A stretch of DNA of 34,930 nucleotides from Candidatus Kapaibacterium sp. GTDB lineage: Bacteria > Bacteroidota > Ignavibacteria > Kapaibacteriales > UBA7675. Within the stretch, counting starts at the first letter, position 1. Each line of letters starts with the position of its first letter. Below, in pieces: positions 8,469 through 15,876 of the stretch. The stretch lies in NCBI GenBank assembly GCA_028284775.1, contig JANQRB010000036.1:1-34930 (forward strand), given 5' to 3'. The notes under the pieces are model-generated. The model was given only the letters and a program-made list of their open reading frames with translations, had not been told where the DNA came from and did no database searches. The translations under genes and the position numbers were made by a program.

Positions 8469-10436
8469 ATGCGACTAATCGTAGTAATTGCAGCATTTAC
8501 TTTGCTGCTGACGCGGGCATATTCGGAGACACGGGAAGATTCAACGGCGCTGGACGCTCCTGTTTCTCTCTTTGGCGGCCTGGGTCTGGCGGCGAACCTG
8601 CATTCTTCGCAATTTCTCGAATTGCCGGGAGTTCCCAACTGCTGCCAGGAGTATACCGGCGGCTTCGGCATTGGCTTCAACCTATTGGCGGGCATCGAAT
8701 ACCACCCTACGTCGACCATATTCGGCATGCCCTTTCGCTGGTCGGCGGCCCTTTCCTATTCTTCGCTTTCCGCCACGCTGGAAGAAGACGAATTTTTCGC
8801 CTGGTCCATCGAAGGTAACATCGCCGAGGAGGCAATTTCGCGCCACACCCTGGATGCCGGAATTACGCTCCTGTCGCTTCACCCCGCCCTGGCCTTGTAT
8901 CCGATCGATGCCTTACCCGACTTTTCAATCAAAACAGGCTTGCTGGCCGGTATTCCCATCAGTTCGACCGTTGATCAGGACGAAGCTCTCATACAGCCGA
9001 GCAACGCGACCTTCGAAACATTCAACCGCAGCCGCAATCAGTACAGTGGTGATATTCCGGAATCCTCATCACTCTATGCGGCGCTTAACCTCGGCGCTCG
9101 TTATGATGTGCATCGCTTCGGTCGGTTTACCGTCACACCGGAGCTGAGCTACAATCTGGCACTGACGAACCTGGTCTCGGGCATCGACTGGAAAGCAAAT
9201 TCTTTGCAGGCTAACGTCAGGCTCAGCTACCGAATGAGCGCTGCCGCAGCTCCTCCTCCCCCGCCACCTCCGCCGCCGCCACCTCCTCCTCCCCCGCCAC
9301 CTCCGCCGCCGCCGGCGCTGGAGTTAGCCGTGAAGCTGACTCATGGAGAGCGAAGCTTACGCAATAATGATACGCTTTATGTCCCGGTGCGGATCGAACG
9401 TCAGATTCAACGCTTTGCGCTGTTACCGCTTGTTTACTTTGACAAAAACGGAACGGAGGTACGTTCTGTTGCGGCCTCTGAATCCGGTATGCCACGAGAG
9501 CGTATTCAGGCAAACGCGCTCAAGGAGATTGCTCTGTGGCTGCAGCGCAATCCGGAGTTAACAGTTACAATCACCGGTGCCGCCGCCGCTGACGAAGATT
9601 CATCCCTGGCAATGCGACGCGCGCAATTCGTTGCCGGCCAGTTCCAACAACATGGTATCCGCGTCGAACAGATTAGCATGGAAGTACAGGTTTTCGCCAG
9701 CCGCGACCTGCGCTATCCCGAGCTGCTCGACGAACAGCGCTATGCGCATGTCGGCTTTTCGGTTGAGCATTCGATCCTGGCTGTTGAACGGGTGAAAGAA
9801 GAGCGAAGCGCCGAAGCGGTTGAACTGATTGCCAGCCCTGTCATCAACTCCGGCGCCGATTCATATCAGCTTCAAGGCAGCGCCCGGCTGGGCTCGCAAC
9901 AGATCGCGGAGCTGAATGACGGCGCACGACATTTTACCCTACCGCCAACCCTGCTCAGGCAGTCTTCCGGCCCAATGAAGCTGCGCGCGAACTATCGGAT
10001 CGAGGACAGCGCGGAACAGACGCGCGCCGCCGAATTGCAGATCGTCGTACACCCCAGGGAAGAGCTGAGCTCGCAGGTTAACGTCGTCGACGGCAACGAT
10101 GCGGAGGGACACACGCGCGAGTTCATTCTTGGTTTCTGTCGCTTTGACGAGTCACAGTTTTTTGCAGTTAATAATGCGGCGGTCGAAGAGCTGAAGGCGG
10201 CGCGACGCGCAGGACAGCACATCGAAATCCTGGCCCTGACCGACAATCTCGGCACACGGGAATACAATTCTTCACTGGCGCGCAAACGCGCTCAGTCCGC
10301 CCTTCGGACACTCGGGCTGAAGGAAAATGACGTATTGATCATCTTCCCGAATGAGCCGCTATTCGATGTGTCGACACCCTATGGCCGCATGTTAAGTCGT
10401 TCGGTGATTGTTCGTATCAAAGACAAGCGGGATTGA
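8469..10436 (+). CDS. OmpA-family outer-membrane protein with two OmpA-like domains and a 21-Pro linker
   Basis: A 655-aa protein: signal peptide at 1-18, an N-terminal half of about 240 residues rich in aromatic/alternating beta segments (probable barrel; LSYRM just before the linker), then 21 consecutive prolines (residues 262-282). A first OmpA-like domain follows (FDKNGTEVRS, LKEIALWLQRNPELTVTITG, SSLAMRRAQ), then a beta domain, then a second OmpA-like domain near 550-655 with the peptidoglycan-binding signature T591-D592-N-L-G-T-R-E-Y-N...LARKRA. Its likely role is to anchor the outer membrane to the cell wall. The first domain has a degenerate peptide-binding motif (GAAAADEDSSLAMRRA), so only the second is clearly competent. 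It sits 31 bp after the T9SS gene and is followed by a good terminator. Confidence 0.82.
   Translation: MRLIVVIAAFTLLLTRAYSETREDSTALDAPVSLFGGLGLAANLHSSQFLELPGVPNCCQEYTGGFGIGFNLLAGIEYHPTSTIFGMPFRWSAALSYSSLSATLEEDEFFAWSIEGNIAEEAISRHTLDAGITLLSLHPALALYPIDALPDFSIKTGLLAGIPISSTVDQDEALIQPSNATFETFNRSRNQYSGDIPESSSLYAALNLGARYDVHRFGRFTVTPELSYNLALTNLVSGIDWKANSLQANVRLSYRMSAAAAPPPPPPPPPPPPPPPPPPPPPALELAVKLTHGERSLRNNDTLYVPVRIERQIQRFALLPLVYFDKNGTEVRSVAASESGMPRERIQANALKEIALWLQRNPELTVTITGAAAADEDSSLAMRRAQFVAGQFQQHGIRVEQISMEVQVFASRDLRYPELLDEQRYAHVGFSVEHSILAVERVKEERSAEAVELIASPVINSGADSYQLQGSARLGSQQIAELNDGARHFTLPPTLLRQSSGPMKLRANYRIEDSAEQTRAAELQIVVHPREELSSQVNVVDGNDAEGHTREFILGFCRFDESQFFAVNNAAVEELKAARRAGQHIEILALTDNLGTREYNSSLARKRAQSALRTLGLKENDVLIIFPNEPLFDVSTPYGRMLSRSVIVRIKDKRD
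9252..9314 (+). repeat. Polyproline codon tract built from a duplicated 27-nt unit
   Basis: Twenty-one proline codons in a row. The 27 nt at 9252-9278 recur exactly at 9285-9311, a 33-nt offset, so the tract appears to have grown by in-frame tandem duplication. The codons mix all four proline codons rather than repeating one, which is why the duplicated block is recognisable. Confidence 0.85.
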
Positions 10437-10490
10437 GTTCAATTCTAATCGTTCACGAGGCCTTTTTCGGCTTCAAAATACAGATATTAT

Positions 10491-10530
10491 CCCGTGTAAA
10501 TCAATTTTTACAGGGGCTTTTTCATTTTTT
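10491..10530 (+). terminator. Rho-independent terminator after the OmpA-family gene
   Basis: CCCGTGTAAA (10491-10500) pairs with TTTACAGGGG (10507-10516) with one mismatch around a 6-nt loop (TCAATT), followed by CTTTTTCATTTTTT. It lies 55 bp after the stop at 10436, ends the upstream transcription unit and marks the left edge of the AT-rich island. Confidence 0.8.
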
Positions 10531-11152
10531 CGTACATAGTTCGTACACTTCTGATACTTCTACAATGCCAAGATTCACCAACTGAATCACTGGAGACATA
10601 ACTCCCAAAGGCGTATTGGCCAACATAACTTCAATTTGAATGATATATCTGCACCACCTCTGTATTACTTTACCCATTCTTGACTAGATGCCTTATAGAA
10701 CATTAGAAGTGCAAGGCTAGATGCCACTAATTTGCTATCCTACATACCCAATCGTAGCGTGATAGTATTTTTCCGAATACGCCGTACCCTTCACGATTAT
10801 TATGGATGATTACTGGCAAAATTTGGCGAGTAATGATTTTTATATTGATTTTGTAATGATCTTAGCATATTTTCGATCAGAAACTGAGTGATGAAGATGG
10901 AGCTTTATGGTTGATTTTGAGTTGATTGGTTTCGATACTTTGGGAGTAAAAAAAATCGACTTTTTTTATTTCCCATCTGGTTTCAGTTAGCGAATTGGAT
11001 CTCATGTTGTTCTACGTTAAAGATGGTATTTACGGTAATTGGTAAATTTTTTAGACTTAACTTCTGGGCACTTGATTCAGCGATCCAATTCACTCTCTTT
11101 GACACAGCCAAGCAAATTATTGTGATTTACCACTCTCGGCGGAATCAGGCGT
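10531..11152. other. Gene-free AT-rich stretch at the left end of the island
   Basis: No convincing coding frame on either strand. It contains an imperfect inverted repeat at 10809-10834 and T-rich runs, and presumably includes the promoter of the four-gene cassette beginning at 11153. No tRNA-like or riboswitch-like structure was recognised. Confidence 0.6.
10809..10834. repeat. Imperfect inverted repeat
   Basis: ATTACTGGC (10809-10817) is the near-complement of GCGAGTAAT (10826-10834), with one mismatch and an 8-nt AT-rich loop, followed by GATTTTTATATT. It could be a terminator-like hairpin left by lost genes or an operator; neither can be shown. Confidence 0.4.
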
Positions 11153-11620
11153 ATGCATAGTAATGCTCCTAATCATGAATTTGACTGGACATCTGATAAA
11201 GTACGTGAAGTTGAGAAGTTATTTGAAATCGAAAAGGCTCCTGAGTCAGATGGTAACTTGGGAGGTGATAATTCAACTGAGGGCAATGATGAAAGAGATA
11301 CGGATGCTGGGAACGACAATTCAGGAAGCAGGAGCCAGTCTGAACGGACCTTAGAAGGAGAAGAACAAGCAATCCGGTACGAAAGTTATGATAAAGAAGA
11401 GCCGGATGTATTTAAGGTAGATACCTTATCTCCCGAATCCCGTCTGGGCTTTGCGAAGAAGACATTAATTGCCGTGGGATCGATTTTTGTACTTTTTACG
11501 ACTTCATATTTGTTCCTCTTTGGCACAGAACAAACGTTTGAGAAAGTGTGGATTTTTACTTCGACAATAACGAATACAATAGTCTCCTTGATTTTAGGAT
11601 ACTACTTTCAGAAAAAATAG
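11153..11620 (+). CDS. Hypothetical protein, acidic disordered N-terminus with two C-terminal membrane helices
   Basis: A 155-aa protein of no recognised family. Residues 1-95 are strongly polar and low complexity (runs such as GNDERDTDAGNDNSGSRSQS), suggesting a disordered cytoplasmic region. Two hydrophobic segments follow: about 105-125 (TLIAVGSIFVLFTTSYLFLF) and about 131-152 (WIFTSTITNTIVSLILGYYF), ending in KK. There is no signal peptide. This is an inner-membrane hairpin with a long cytosolic tail, an architecture also seen in small membrane effectors or anchors of defence systems, but that parallel is inference. It is the first gene of a closely spaced cassette, 31 bp before the next. 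ATG at 11153 is used; other in-frame starts cannot be excluded. Confidence 0.6.
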   Translation: MHSNAPNHEFDWTSDKVREVEKLFEIEKAPESDGNLGGDNSTEGNDERDTDAGNDNSGSRSQSERTLEGEEQAIRYESYDKEEPDVFKVDTLSPESRLGFAKKTLIAVGSIFVLFTTSYLFLFGTEQTFEKVWIFTSTITNTIVSLILGYYFQKK

Positions 11621-11651
11621 TACAATCTTTTATAATTGGGCGGGAACGGTA

Positions 11652-12209
11652 ATGGCAGCCAAATATCAAACCTTGAGCAACTCCGTGGAATATTACATAG
11701 CAGACCACACATTTACCTTTGAAAGCGACAATGAAATTGTAATTCGAGATTGTACCGGGACGGAGCAATTCCGATGTGATGTAGACGTTCACGCATTGCA
11801 CATGGAGGTCGTCCAGGTGGCTGGAGTCTGGAATGCCCGATTAGGACGTCCGGTTGACTTACCGATCGGCTCACCGATATTTATAACCATGCTCGATATG
11901 GATGCGGCAGGAGCTCAGGTTTTGTACGAAAAGCATGTACATAATGTACGACTGATTTTTGTCGGCACGGACGACTGCCGCTATGAATGCGGCACCGGTT
12001 CCATGCTTAAACTGGACAATGATAATAATCGCTATGCATACAGTTTATCGGACAACCAGTTTAATTTGAGCAATTCTGGACTGGGAAAGTCTGTGAAGTG
12101 TAACTACTTCAGCGATCTATACACTAGTAAAGAGAATGCTGCCCTCCTGTCTGCATCGGCATTGAAGGCTTCTGGGAAAACCAATCTATCATGGGAATTC
12201 GAACAATGA
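11652..12209 (+). CDS. Hypothetical protein, 185 aa, second gene of island cassette
   Basis: No family recognised. The protein is soluble, without signal peptide or membrane segment. Its sequence alternates short beta-type stretches (TFTFESDNEIVIRDCTG, PIFITMLDMDAAGAQVLYE, VRLIFVGTDDCRYECG) and looks like a beta-rich domain. Cysteines occur at several places, including DDCRYECG in mid-protein. The last codons overlap the start of the next gene: its TGA at 12207-12209 is part of ATGA with the ATG at 12206. That coupling implies that the two products are made in linked amounts and probably work together. Codon composition is less AT-rich than in the genes further downstream. Function unknown. 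Confidence 0.65.
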   Translation: MAAKYQTLSNSVEYYIADHTFTFESDNEIVIRDCTGTEQFRCDVDVHALHMEVVQVAGVWNARLGRPVDLPIGSPIFITMLDMDAAGAQVLYEKHVHNVRLIFVGTDDCRYECGTGSMLKLDNDNNRYAYSLSDNQFNLSNSGLGKSVKCNYFSDLYTSKENAALLSASALKASGKTNLSWEFEQ

Positions 12210-13801
12210 ACCATCATAACTCATGGGCAATTTCCAGTGTTTACGGAAAAATCGAGCATGTGCTGCTGAGCTATCCGGAGATTGTTTGTACTCAACAGTT
12301 TCACGACAGTTATTTCGGCCTGTTTAATACACTGCGCAAAGATACTCGATTTTTTGTGTTAGCTCAATTCAACGAAAAACACAAAGCAGGAACAACGTAT
12401 TCATATTTTGCACGAAAAGTCCTAGATCTGATTCAAAACCTGATGGAAAATGCCAGGGTGTCGAACGGCTATCTGGTAGACGAGATCATAAAACCGCTTG
12501 TGGAATATCGGACTCACGACAAACGCTATAATAATGGCAGAAAATTGGAGTTAAAGGAATACTTACCGACTGAATGGGTGCAGGATCACTTCGTGGTGTT
12601 GCAAAATAGCCCAGATAGTTACGCACTTCTTGAGCCAGTTCAATTTCGGCGATCAAATGTAACCAGACTTGGCGATCAGTTAATCGCTGATTACGTTGCA
12701 GCCCAATTGGATTATTACGTTAAACCATTCGCATTCCGTTTGGAAGGCGGTAATATCCTTGTAGGTGACAATTATGTCCTTATTGGTAGCCACATCCTGT
12801 TCAAAAACTGGCTACTTTTTAACCGCAAGTTGAATTTCGATCAGATTATACAGTACGTTCAGTGGAGCAGTGGCGTTGAAAATATTATATGGACAGGAGC
12901 GCAGGGCGGTTTCGGCACCGAAGTACAGGTTCTTGAAGGCGACAAGACGCCGATGCACTTAATGCCCCATATTGACATGTTCATCACGCTCGGCGGTAAG
13001 ACCGAAAGAGATGCCGAGCTTATTTTCGTCGCAGAAATAACTGACGATAGTTGCATTTCTGTTCGAGATAACTTTAAGAATCAGTACAATAATTATTTGG
13101 ACTTGGTGGCGAGAGTGCTGGAGGCATACGACGACGACGGGCGCTTCGAGGTAGAGCGACTGCCGAATATACTCTATAGACTTGGTGATTCCGTTTTAAT
13201 ACCGTTCAACAATTGCCTGAATGAAATGGTCGAGGGTGACGAATATCTTTTTTTGCCGGAGTATTTGCTTTCACATTCAAATTGGGCACAACAAACTCAG
13301 AAAATCCCATTTGACATTAATGATAGGCGACAATACATAAAACTAAACGCTCCTTTTGATTGTATTAGTTTTCATTCCTTCACAGGAACAAATAACTCAC
13401 TGAATTACTTGATAAAAGTGATGTACCGCAATATTACATCTTTTCCGCTATACGCATCGACATATATTTTAATTCTGTTGCGTGTTTTTCTTTTATCAGT
13501 GCGAAATAAAAAATTCAGAGGGAATACATTGTCTAATTGGAACTTAAAAGATAATGTCTTCGCATCTTTCGGAGAAGCAGCCAACTATTGTCGTCACCCA
13601 CTTGTGAAAAAGCAGATATCGTCATACATTTTGATACTTAGTATTGCACCTAAATTTCTCTTAGCGAAAGTCTTAGAAGAAATGGTTTTATCTAGTTTTA
13701 GGTTATGGTGGCACTTCTCTATAATAAGTATTTTTTCCTTGCGCGTATCTTATATGAATTTAATTATTAGGAATAAAAAGATAGGTTTTCGTTATGCCTA
13801 A
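12206..13801 (+). CDS. Divergent pentein (amidinotransferase/deiminase-like) protein with hydrophobic C-terminal extension
   Basis: A 531-aa protein started at the ATG coupled to the upstream stop (ATGA); another ATG lies 15 nt earlier. The first 405 residues resemble the guanidine-modifying (pentein) superfamily: an opening VYGKIEHVLLSYPE like the EYGKLKKVLL of deiminases; W124-V-Q-D127 where the family has a guanidinium-binding Asp; E180-G-G-N183 in LEGGNILVGDNYVLIG; and H255-I-D257 in the HxD position. A catalytic Cys should lie near the end of the fold; C386 (FDCISF) is a candidate but lacks the usual Gly-rich context, so activity is uncertain. After about residue 405 comes a hydrophobic, basic, very AT-rich tail of about 125 residues, unusual for the family. 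The stop overlaps the next gene by 8 bp. Confidence 0.6.
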   Translation: MNHHNSWAISSVYGKIEHVLLSYPEIVCTQQFHDSYFGLFNTLRKDTRFFVLAQFNEKHKAGTTYSYFARKVLDLIQNLMENARVSNGYLVDEIIKPLVEYRTHDKRYNNGRKLELKEYLPTEWVQDHFVVLQNSPDSYALLEPVQFRRSNVTRLGDQLIADYVAAQLDYYVKPFAFRLEGGNILVGDNYVLIGSHILFKNWLLFNRKLNFDQIIQYVQWSSGVENIIWTGAQGGFGTEVQVLEGDKTPMHLMPHIDMFITLGGKTERDAELIFVAEITDDSCISVRDNFKNQYNNYLDLVARVLEAYDDDGRFEVERLPNILYRLGDSVLIPFNNCLNEMVEGDEYLFLPEYLLSHSNWAQQTQKIPFDINDRRQYIKLNAPFDCISFHSFTGTNNSLNYLIKVMYRNITSFPLYASTYILILLRVFLLSVRNKKFRGNTLSNWNLKDNVFASFGEAANYCRHPLVKKQISSYILILSIAPKFLLAKVLEEMVLSSFRLWWHFSIISIFSLRVSYMNLIIRNKKIGFRYA

Positions 13802-14111
13802 GACTAAAGAGCTAGTATCAGATACTCTTGAAGAGGATGTAAAAATGTCTCAATCTGGGAGTACATCAATGGAAAAGGATTTGGATTCAAATCGAGTAGA
13901 AACAAAACTTGTGCAAATGCGCTTGCCCCAAAGAGCTTTGAATAATGTTGAAAAGTTGGTTGATTTTTTTTGCACAAATAATAGAACTAGAATTGTCATG
14001 GGTGCCCTTGAACTTGCCGTATTGATTGCTCAAGCTATTAATGAAGGAGGCAACGTATACATAAAAAGAAAAAATGGCGAACAGGAAACTATTAAGCTTG
14101 TTCGGTATTGA
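13794..14111 (+). CDS. Small ribbon-helix-helix-like protein, last gene of island cassette
   Basis: A 105-aa protein with a polar N-terminal 35 residues and a C-terminal domain reading KLVQMRLPQRALNNVEKLVD, then RTRIVMGALELAVLIAQAI and NVYIKRKNGEQETIKLV. A short beta-strand with LP, then two helices and a beta hairpin, is the pattern of ribbon-helix-helix-like DNA-binding proteins. A regulator of the cassette is a reasonable guess, but the match is by pattern only. The start overlaps the pentein-like gene by 8 bp, so it belongs to the same transcription unit. In-frame alternatives at later Met codons exist. Confidence 0.5.
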   Translation: MPKTKELVSDTLEEDVKMSQSGSTSMEKDLDSNRVETKLVQMRLPQRALNNVEKLVDFFCTNNRTRIVMGALELAVLIAQAINEGGNVYIKRKNGEQETIKLVRY

Positions 14112-14505
14112 ATTTTTCGAGAGGCGTACAATTAGCATCTATGTAATCAAATTTCTGCTTTTGCAAAAGAAAACAAGTGTTTTCGAAGAGCATCAGATGT
14201 ATTTTCTTGACTGAAGTCTCATTGGATTGTGAGAATATTCGGGGTTGAAGATAGCTGAGCCGTAGCTCTCATAAATACGAAGATGTGGTACGACTTTTTT
14301 ATATAAAATTATTCACTTCAATGTACAGCATAGAAGTGTATGGCTAAGGATTTGACATTATATCGGTCAACCACCAAATCTCACGATTGTGACCGGCCAA
14401 TCTCACAGAAACTGACCGATTGCGAATCTTCTCTGAGCTAAGGTGCCTAAGGCGTCGCTTTATCCGACAAAGGCACTTCCGTGTTATTCTTCCGGGAAAA
14501 ACACG
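14112..14505. other. Gene-free stretch between the cassette and the IS3 element
   Basis: No coding frame with recognisable content. It includes a 12-bp palindrome CTTTTGCAAAAG at 14158-14169 shortly after the cassette, and the IS21-like tandem repeat at 14374-14419. A minus-strand frame of 70 codons here shows no family features. Confidence 0.55.
14354..14419. repeat. Tandem 23-bp repeats resembling an IS21-family transposon end
   Basis: Two adjacent 23-bp units at 14374-14396 and 14397-14419 share AATCTCAC near the start and TGACCG at identical offsets from the end, preceded by the inverted copy CGGTCA (14363-14370 region) and by TGACATTATAT. Multiple short repeats of this kind with a TG terminus are known at IS21-family ends, where they bind the transposase. 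No istA/istB genes are present, so this would be a solo or truncated end. The assignment rests on memory of the pattern. Confidence 0.35.
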
Positions 14506-14577
14506 TGGAGTTGTAAGCTTCCCCAAAATTCGAAACATTCGTAAATAGAAAACCACGAATGAATTTTTGGAGGAAGT

Positions 14578-14844
14578 ATGAAGAAATCGAAGTTCAGTGA
14601 ATCGCAGATCGTTTCGATTTTGAAGGCCAACGAGGCCGGTCGAAGCGTAAATGAGCTACGCAAGGAGCACGGCATCAGCCAGGCCACATTTTACAACTGG
14701 CGGGGCAAATACGGCGGTATGGACGCCTCTCTGATTAAGCGTCTACGCGAGCTGGAAGCCGAGAACAGCAAACTCAAGCGCATGTACGCCGACGTAAGCC
14801 TGGAAAAGGATGCTTTGAAGGATCTGATCGAAAAAAAGCTCTGA
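14578..14844 (+). CDS. IS3-family transposase OrfA
   Basis: An 88-aa protein opening KKSKFSESQIVSILKANEAG with the helix-turn-helix ELRKEHGISQATFYNWRGKYGG, then a leucine-zipper-like tail (RLRELEAENSKLKRMYADVSL). This is the standard OrfA of the IS407/IS51 subgroup: it binds the element ends and dimerises, and when fused to OrfB by frameshifting forms the transposase. A GGAGGA sequence lies 4 nt before the ATG (TTTTTGGAGGAAGTATG), a strong ribosome-binding site. It ends 7 codons after the slippery A7 run begins to be read. Confidence 0.92.
   Translation: MKKSKFSESQIVSILKANEAGRSVNELRKEHGISQATFYNWRGKYGGMDASLIKRLRELEAENSKLKRMYADVSLEKDALKDLIEKKL
14831..14838 (+). promoter_or_regulatory. Slippery A7G site for -1 translational frameshifting (orfA to orfAB)
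   Basis: Seven A residues followed by G near the end of orfA. In frame 0 the read is GAA AAA AAG CTC TGA. A -1 slip gives GAA AAA AAA GCT CTG ACG, continuing as KKALTPAEKREAVDHL into orfB without a stop. A-rich sites of this type produce the OrfAB fusion in IS3 elements. Confidence 0.8.
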
Positions 14845-15713
14845 CGCCCGCTGAAAAACGTGAGGCTGTCGACCATTTGCGCGGTAAGGGAATGAGTCTA
14901 CGCCGGGCCTGCCGAAGTGTGCGATTGTCGACGTCGGCATATCGCTATAGGCACGTGCGACCGAATGATACCGAAATTATTGATGACTTGAACGTTTTGG
15001 CCGAGGAACACCCCGGATATGGTTTCTGGAAAATGTTTGAGGTACTCAGACGACACGGGTGCTCATGGAACCACAAGCGTGTATATCGGGTGTACACTTC
15101 GATGAAACTGAATGTACCACGCAGACGCAAGCGCAGGGTTCCTGCGAGATTCAGGACACCTCTGACGCTTCCGATTGGTCCGAACATCGTCTGGTCGATG
15201 GATTTCATGTCGGACAGCCTTCAAAGCAGCCGGAGCTTCCGAATCCTGAACGTAATTGATGATTACAATCGTGAGGCCCTGGCTGTCGTATCGGACATCT
15301 CCCTGAGTAGCCCACGCATTGTCAGAGAATTGGAGCGTCTGATCGAATGGCGCGGTGCCCCGGAGGCGATTCGAGTGGACAATGGCCCGGAGTTTACGTC
15401 TCACAAGTTTGTTGAATGGTGCGAAGGACACAAGATCGAAATACGCTATATCCAACCGGGCAAGCCAACGCAGAACAGCTTTATCAAGCGCTTTAACCGT
15501 AGCTACCGTACCGAAGTGTTAAACATCTGGATGTTTGATTCGCTCGACCAGGTACGCGCAATGAGCGCCGAATGGCAGTGCAAGTACAACGCCGAGCGCC
15601 CACATAAATCGCTCGAAAAATTGACGCCTCTTGAATTCCTGTTGATTTCTATGACAATCAAGAGCAATTACCGTAGCTTGTTGACCTTATACAGACATAT
15701 CCTTAAGACTTGA
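14835..15713 (+). CDS. IS3-family transposase OrfB (DDE integrase domain), catalytic Glu replaced by Lys
   Basis: Read by -1 frameshift from orfA; an in-frame TTG at 14877 would start a free 278-aa OrfB. It has the HTH_21-like region (EEHPGYGFWKMFEVLRRHG) and a DDE integrase core: first Asp in VWSMDFMSDSL, second Asp in IRVDNGPEFTSHKF. The third acidic residue normally sits in N-x-(Y/F)-I-E-R-F-N, but here it reads NSFIKRFNRSYRTEVLN, with AAG at 15486-15488 in place of a GAG/GAA codon. Loss of this metal ligand should abolish strand transfer. After LTPLEFLL the tail (ISMTIKSNYRSLLTLYRHILKT) differs from the usual ending, suggesting further decay. Both frames are otherwise open. Confidence 0.88.
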   Translation, partial: KALTPAEKREAVDHLRGKGMSLRRACRSVRLSTSAYRYRHVRPNDTEIIDDLNVLAEEHPGYGFWKMFEVLRRHGCSWNHKRVYRVYTSMKLNVPRRRKRRVPARFRTPLTLPIGPNIVWSMDFMSDSLQSSRSFRILNVIDDYNREALAVVSDISLSSPRIVRELERLIEWRGAPEAIRVDNGPEFTSHKFVEWCEGHKIEIRYIQPGKPTQNSFIKRFNRSYRTEVLNIWMFDSLDQVRAMSAEWQCKYNAERPHKSLEKLTPLEFLLISMTIKSNYRSLLTLYRHILKT

Positions 15714-15876
15714 ATAAAGTTTGATTTGGTAAATCAAGGATACGCATTCTTTTGTCATCCACAACTTTAGAATATAACTCCATACGACAGGTACCAACTA
15801 TAATGAAGACTCTATCGAAATGATAGAAACGATTTATAAATCACACACCATTATCTTGGAAACAGGTCTATGACAA

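Larger units (their letters stand above)
14506..15782 (+). mobile_element. IS3-family (IS407-like) insertion sequence, probably inactive
   Basis: An element of about 1.28 kb containing orfA and orfB with a -1 frameshift site. Proposed ends are TGGAGTTGTA at 14506 and its imperfect inverse at the right (TGGAGTTATA when read inward from 15782); 11 of the first 14 bases match. The ends lie about 70 bp outside each gene, and the total length suits IS3. Flanks are CACG on the left and TACG on the right, so a clean target duplication is not visible. The exact ends are tentative. The orfB catalytic Glu is replaced. Confidence 0.55.

Noticed and set aside
9223..9513. Repeat-rich minus-strand frame opposite the proline codons
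   Set aside because: It is the antisense of the polyproline tract (EEVAAAEVAGEEE) and has no independent support.
11099..11124. TTGACA followed by TATTGT as a sigma-70-like promoter before the cassette
   Set aside because: Spacing is only 14 bp and the promoter type is not that expected for Bacteroidota; too weak to list.
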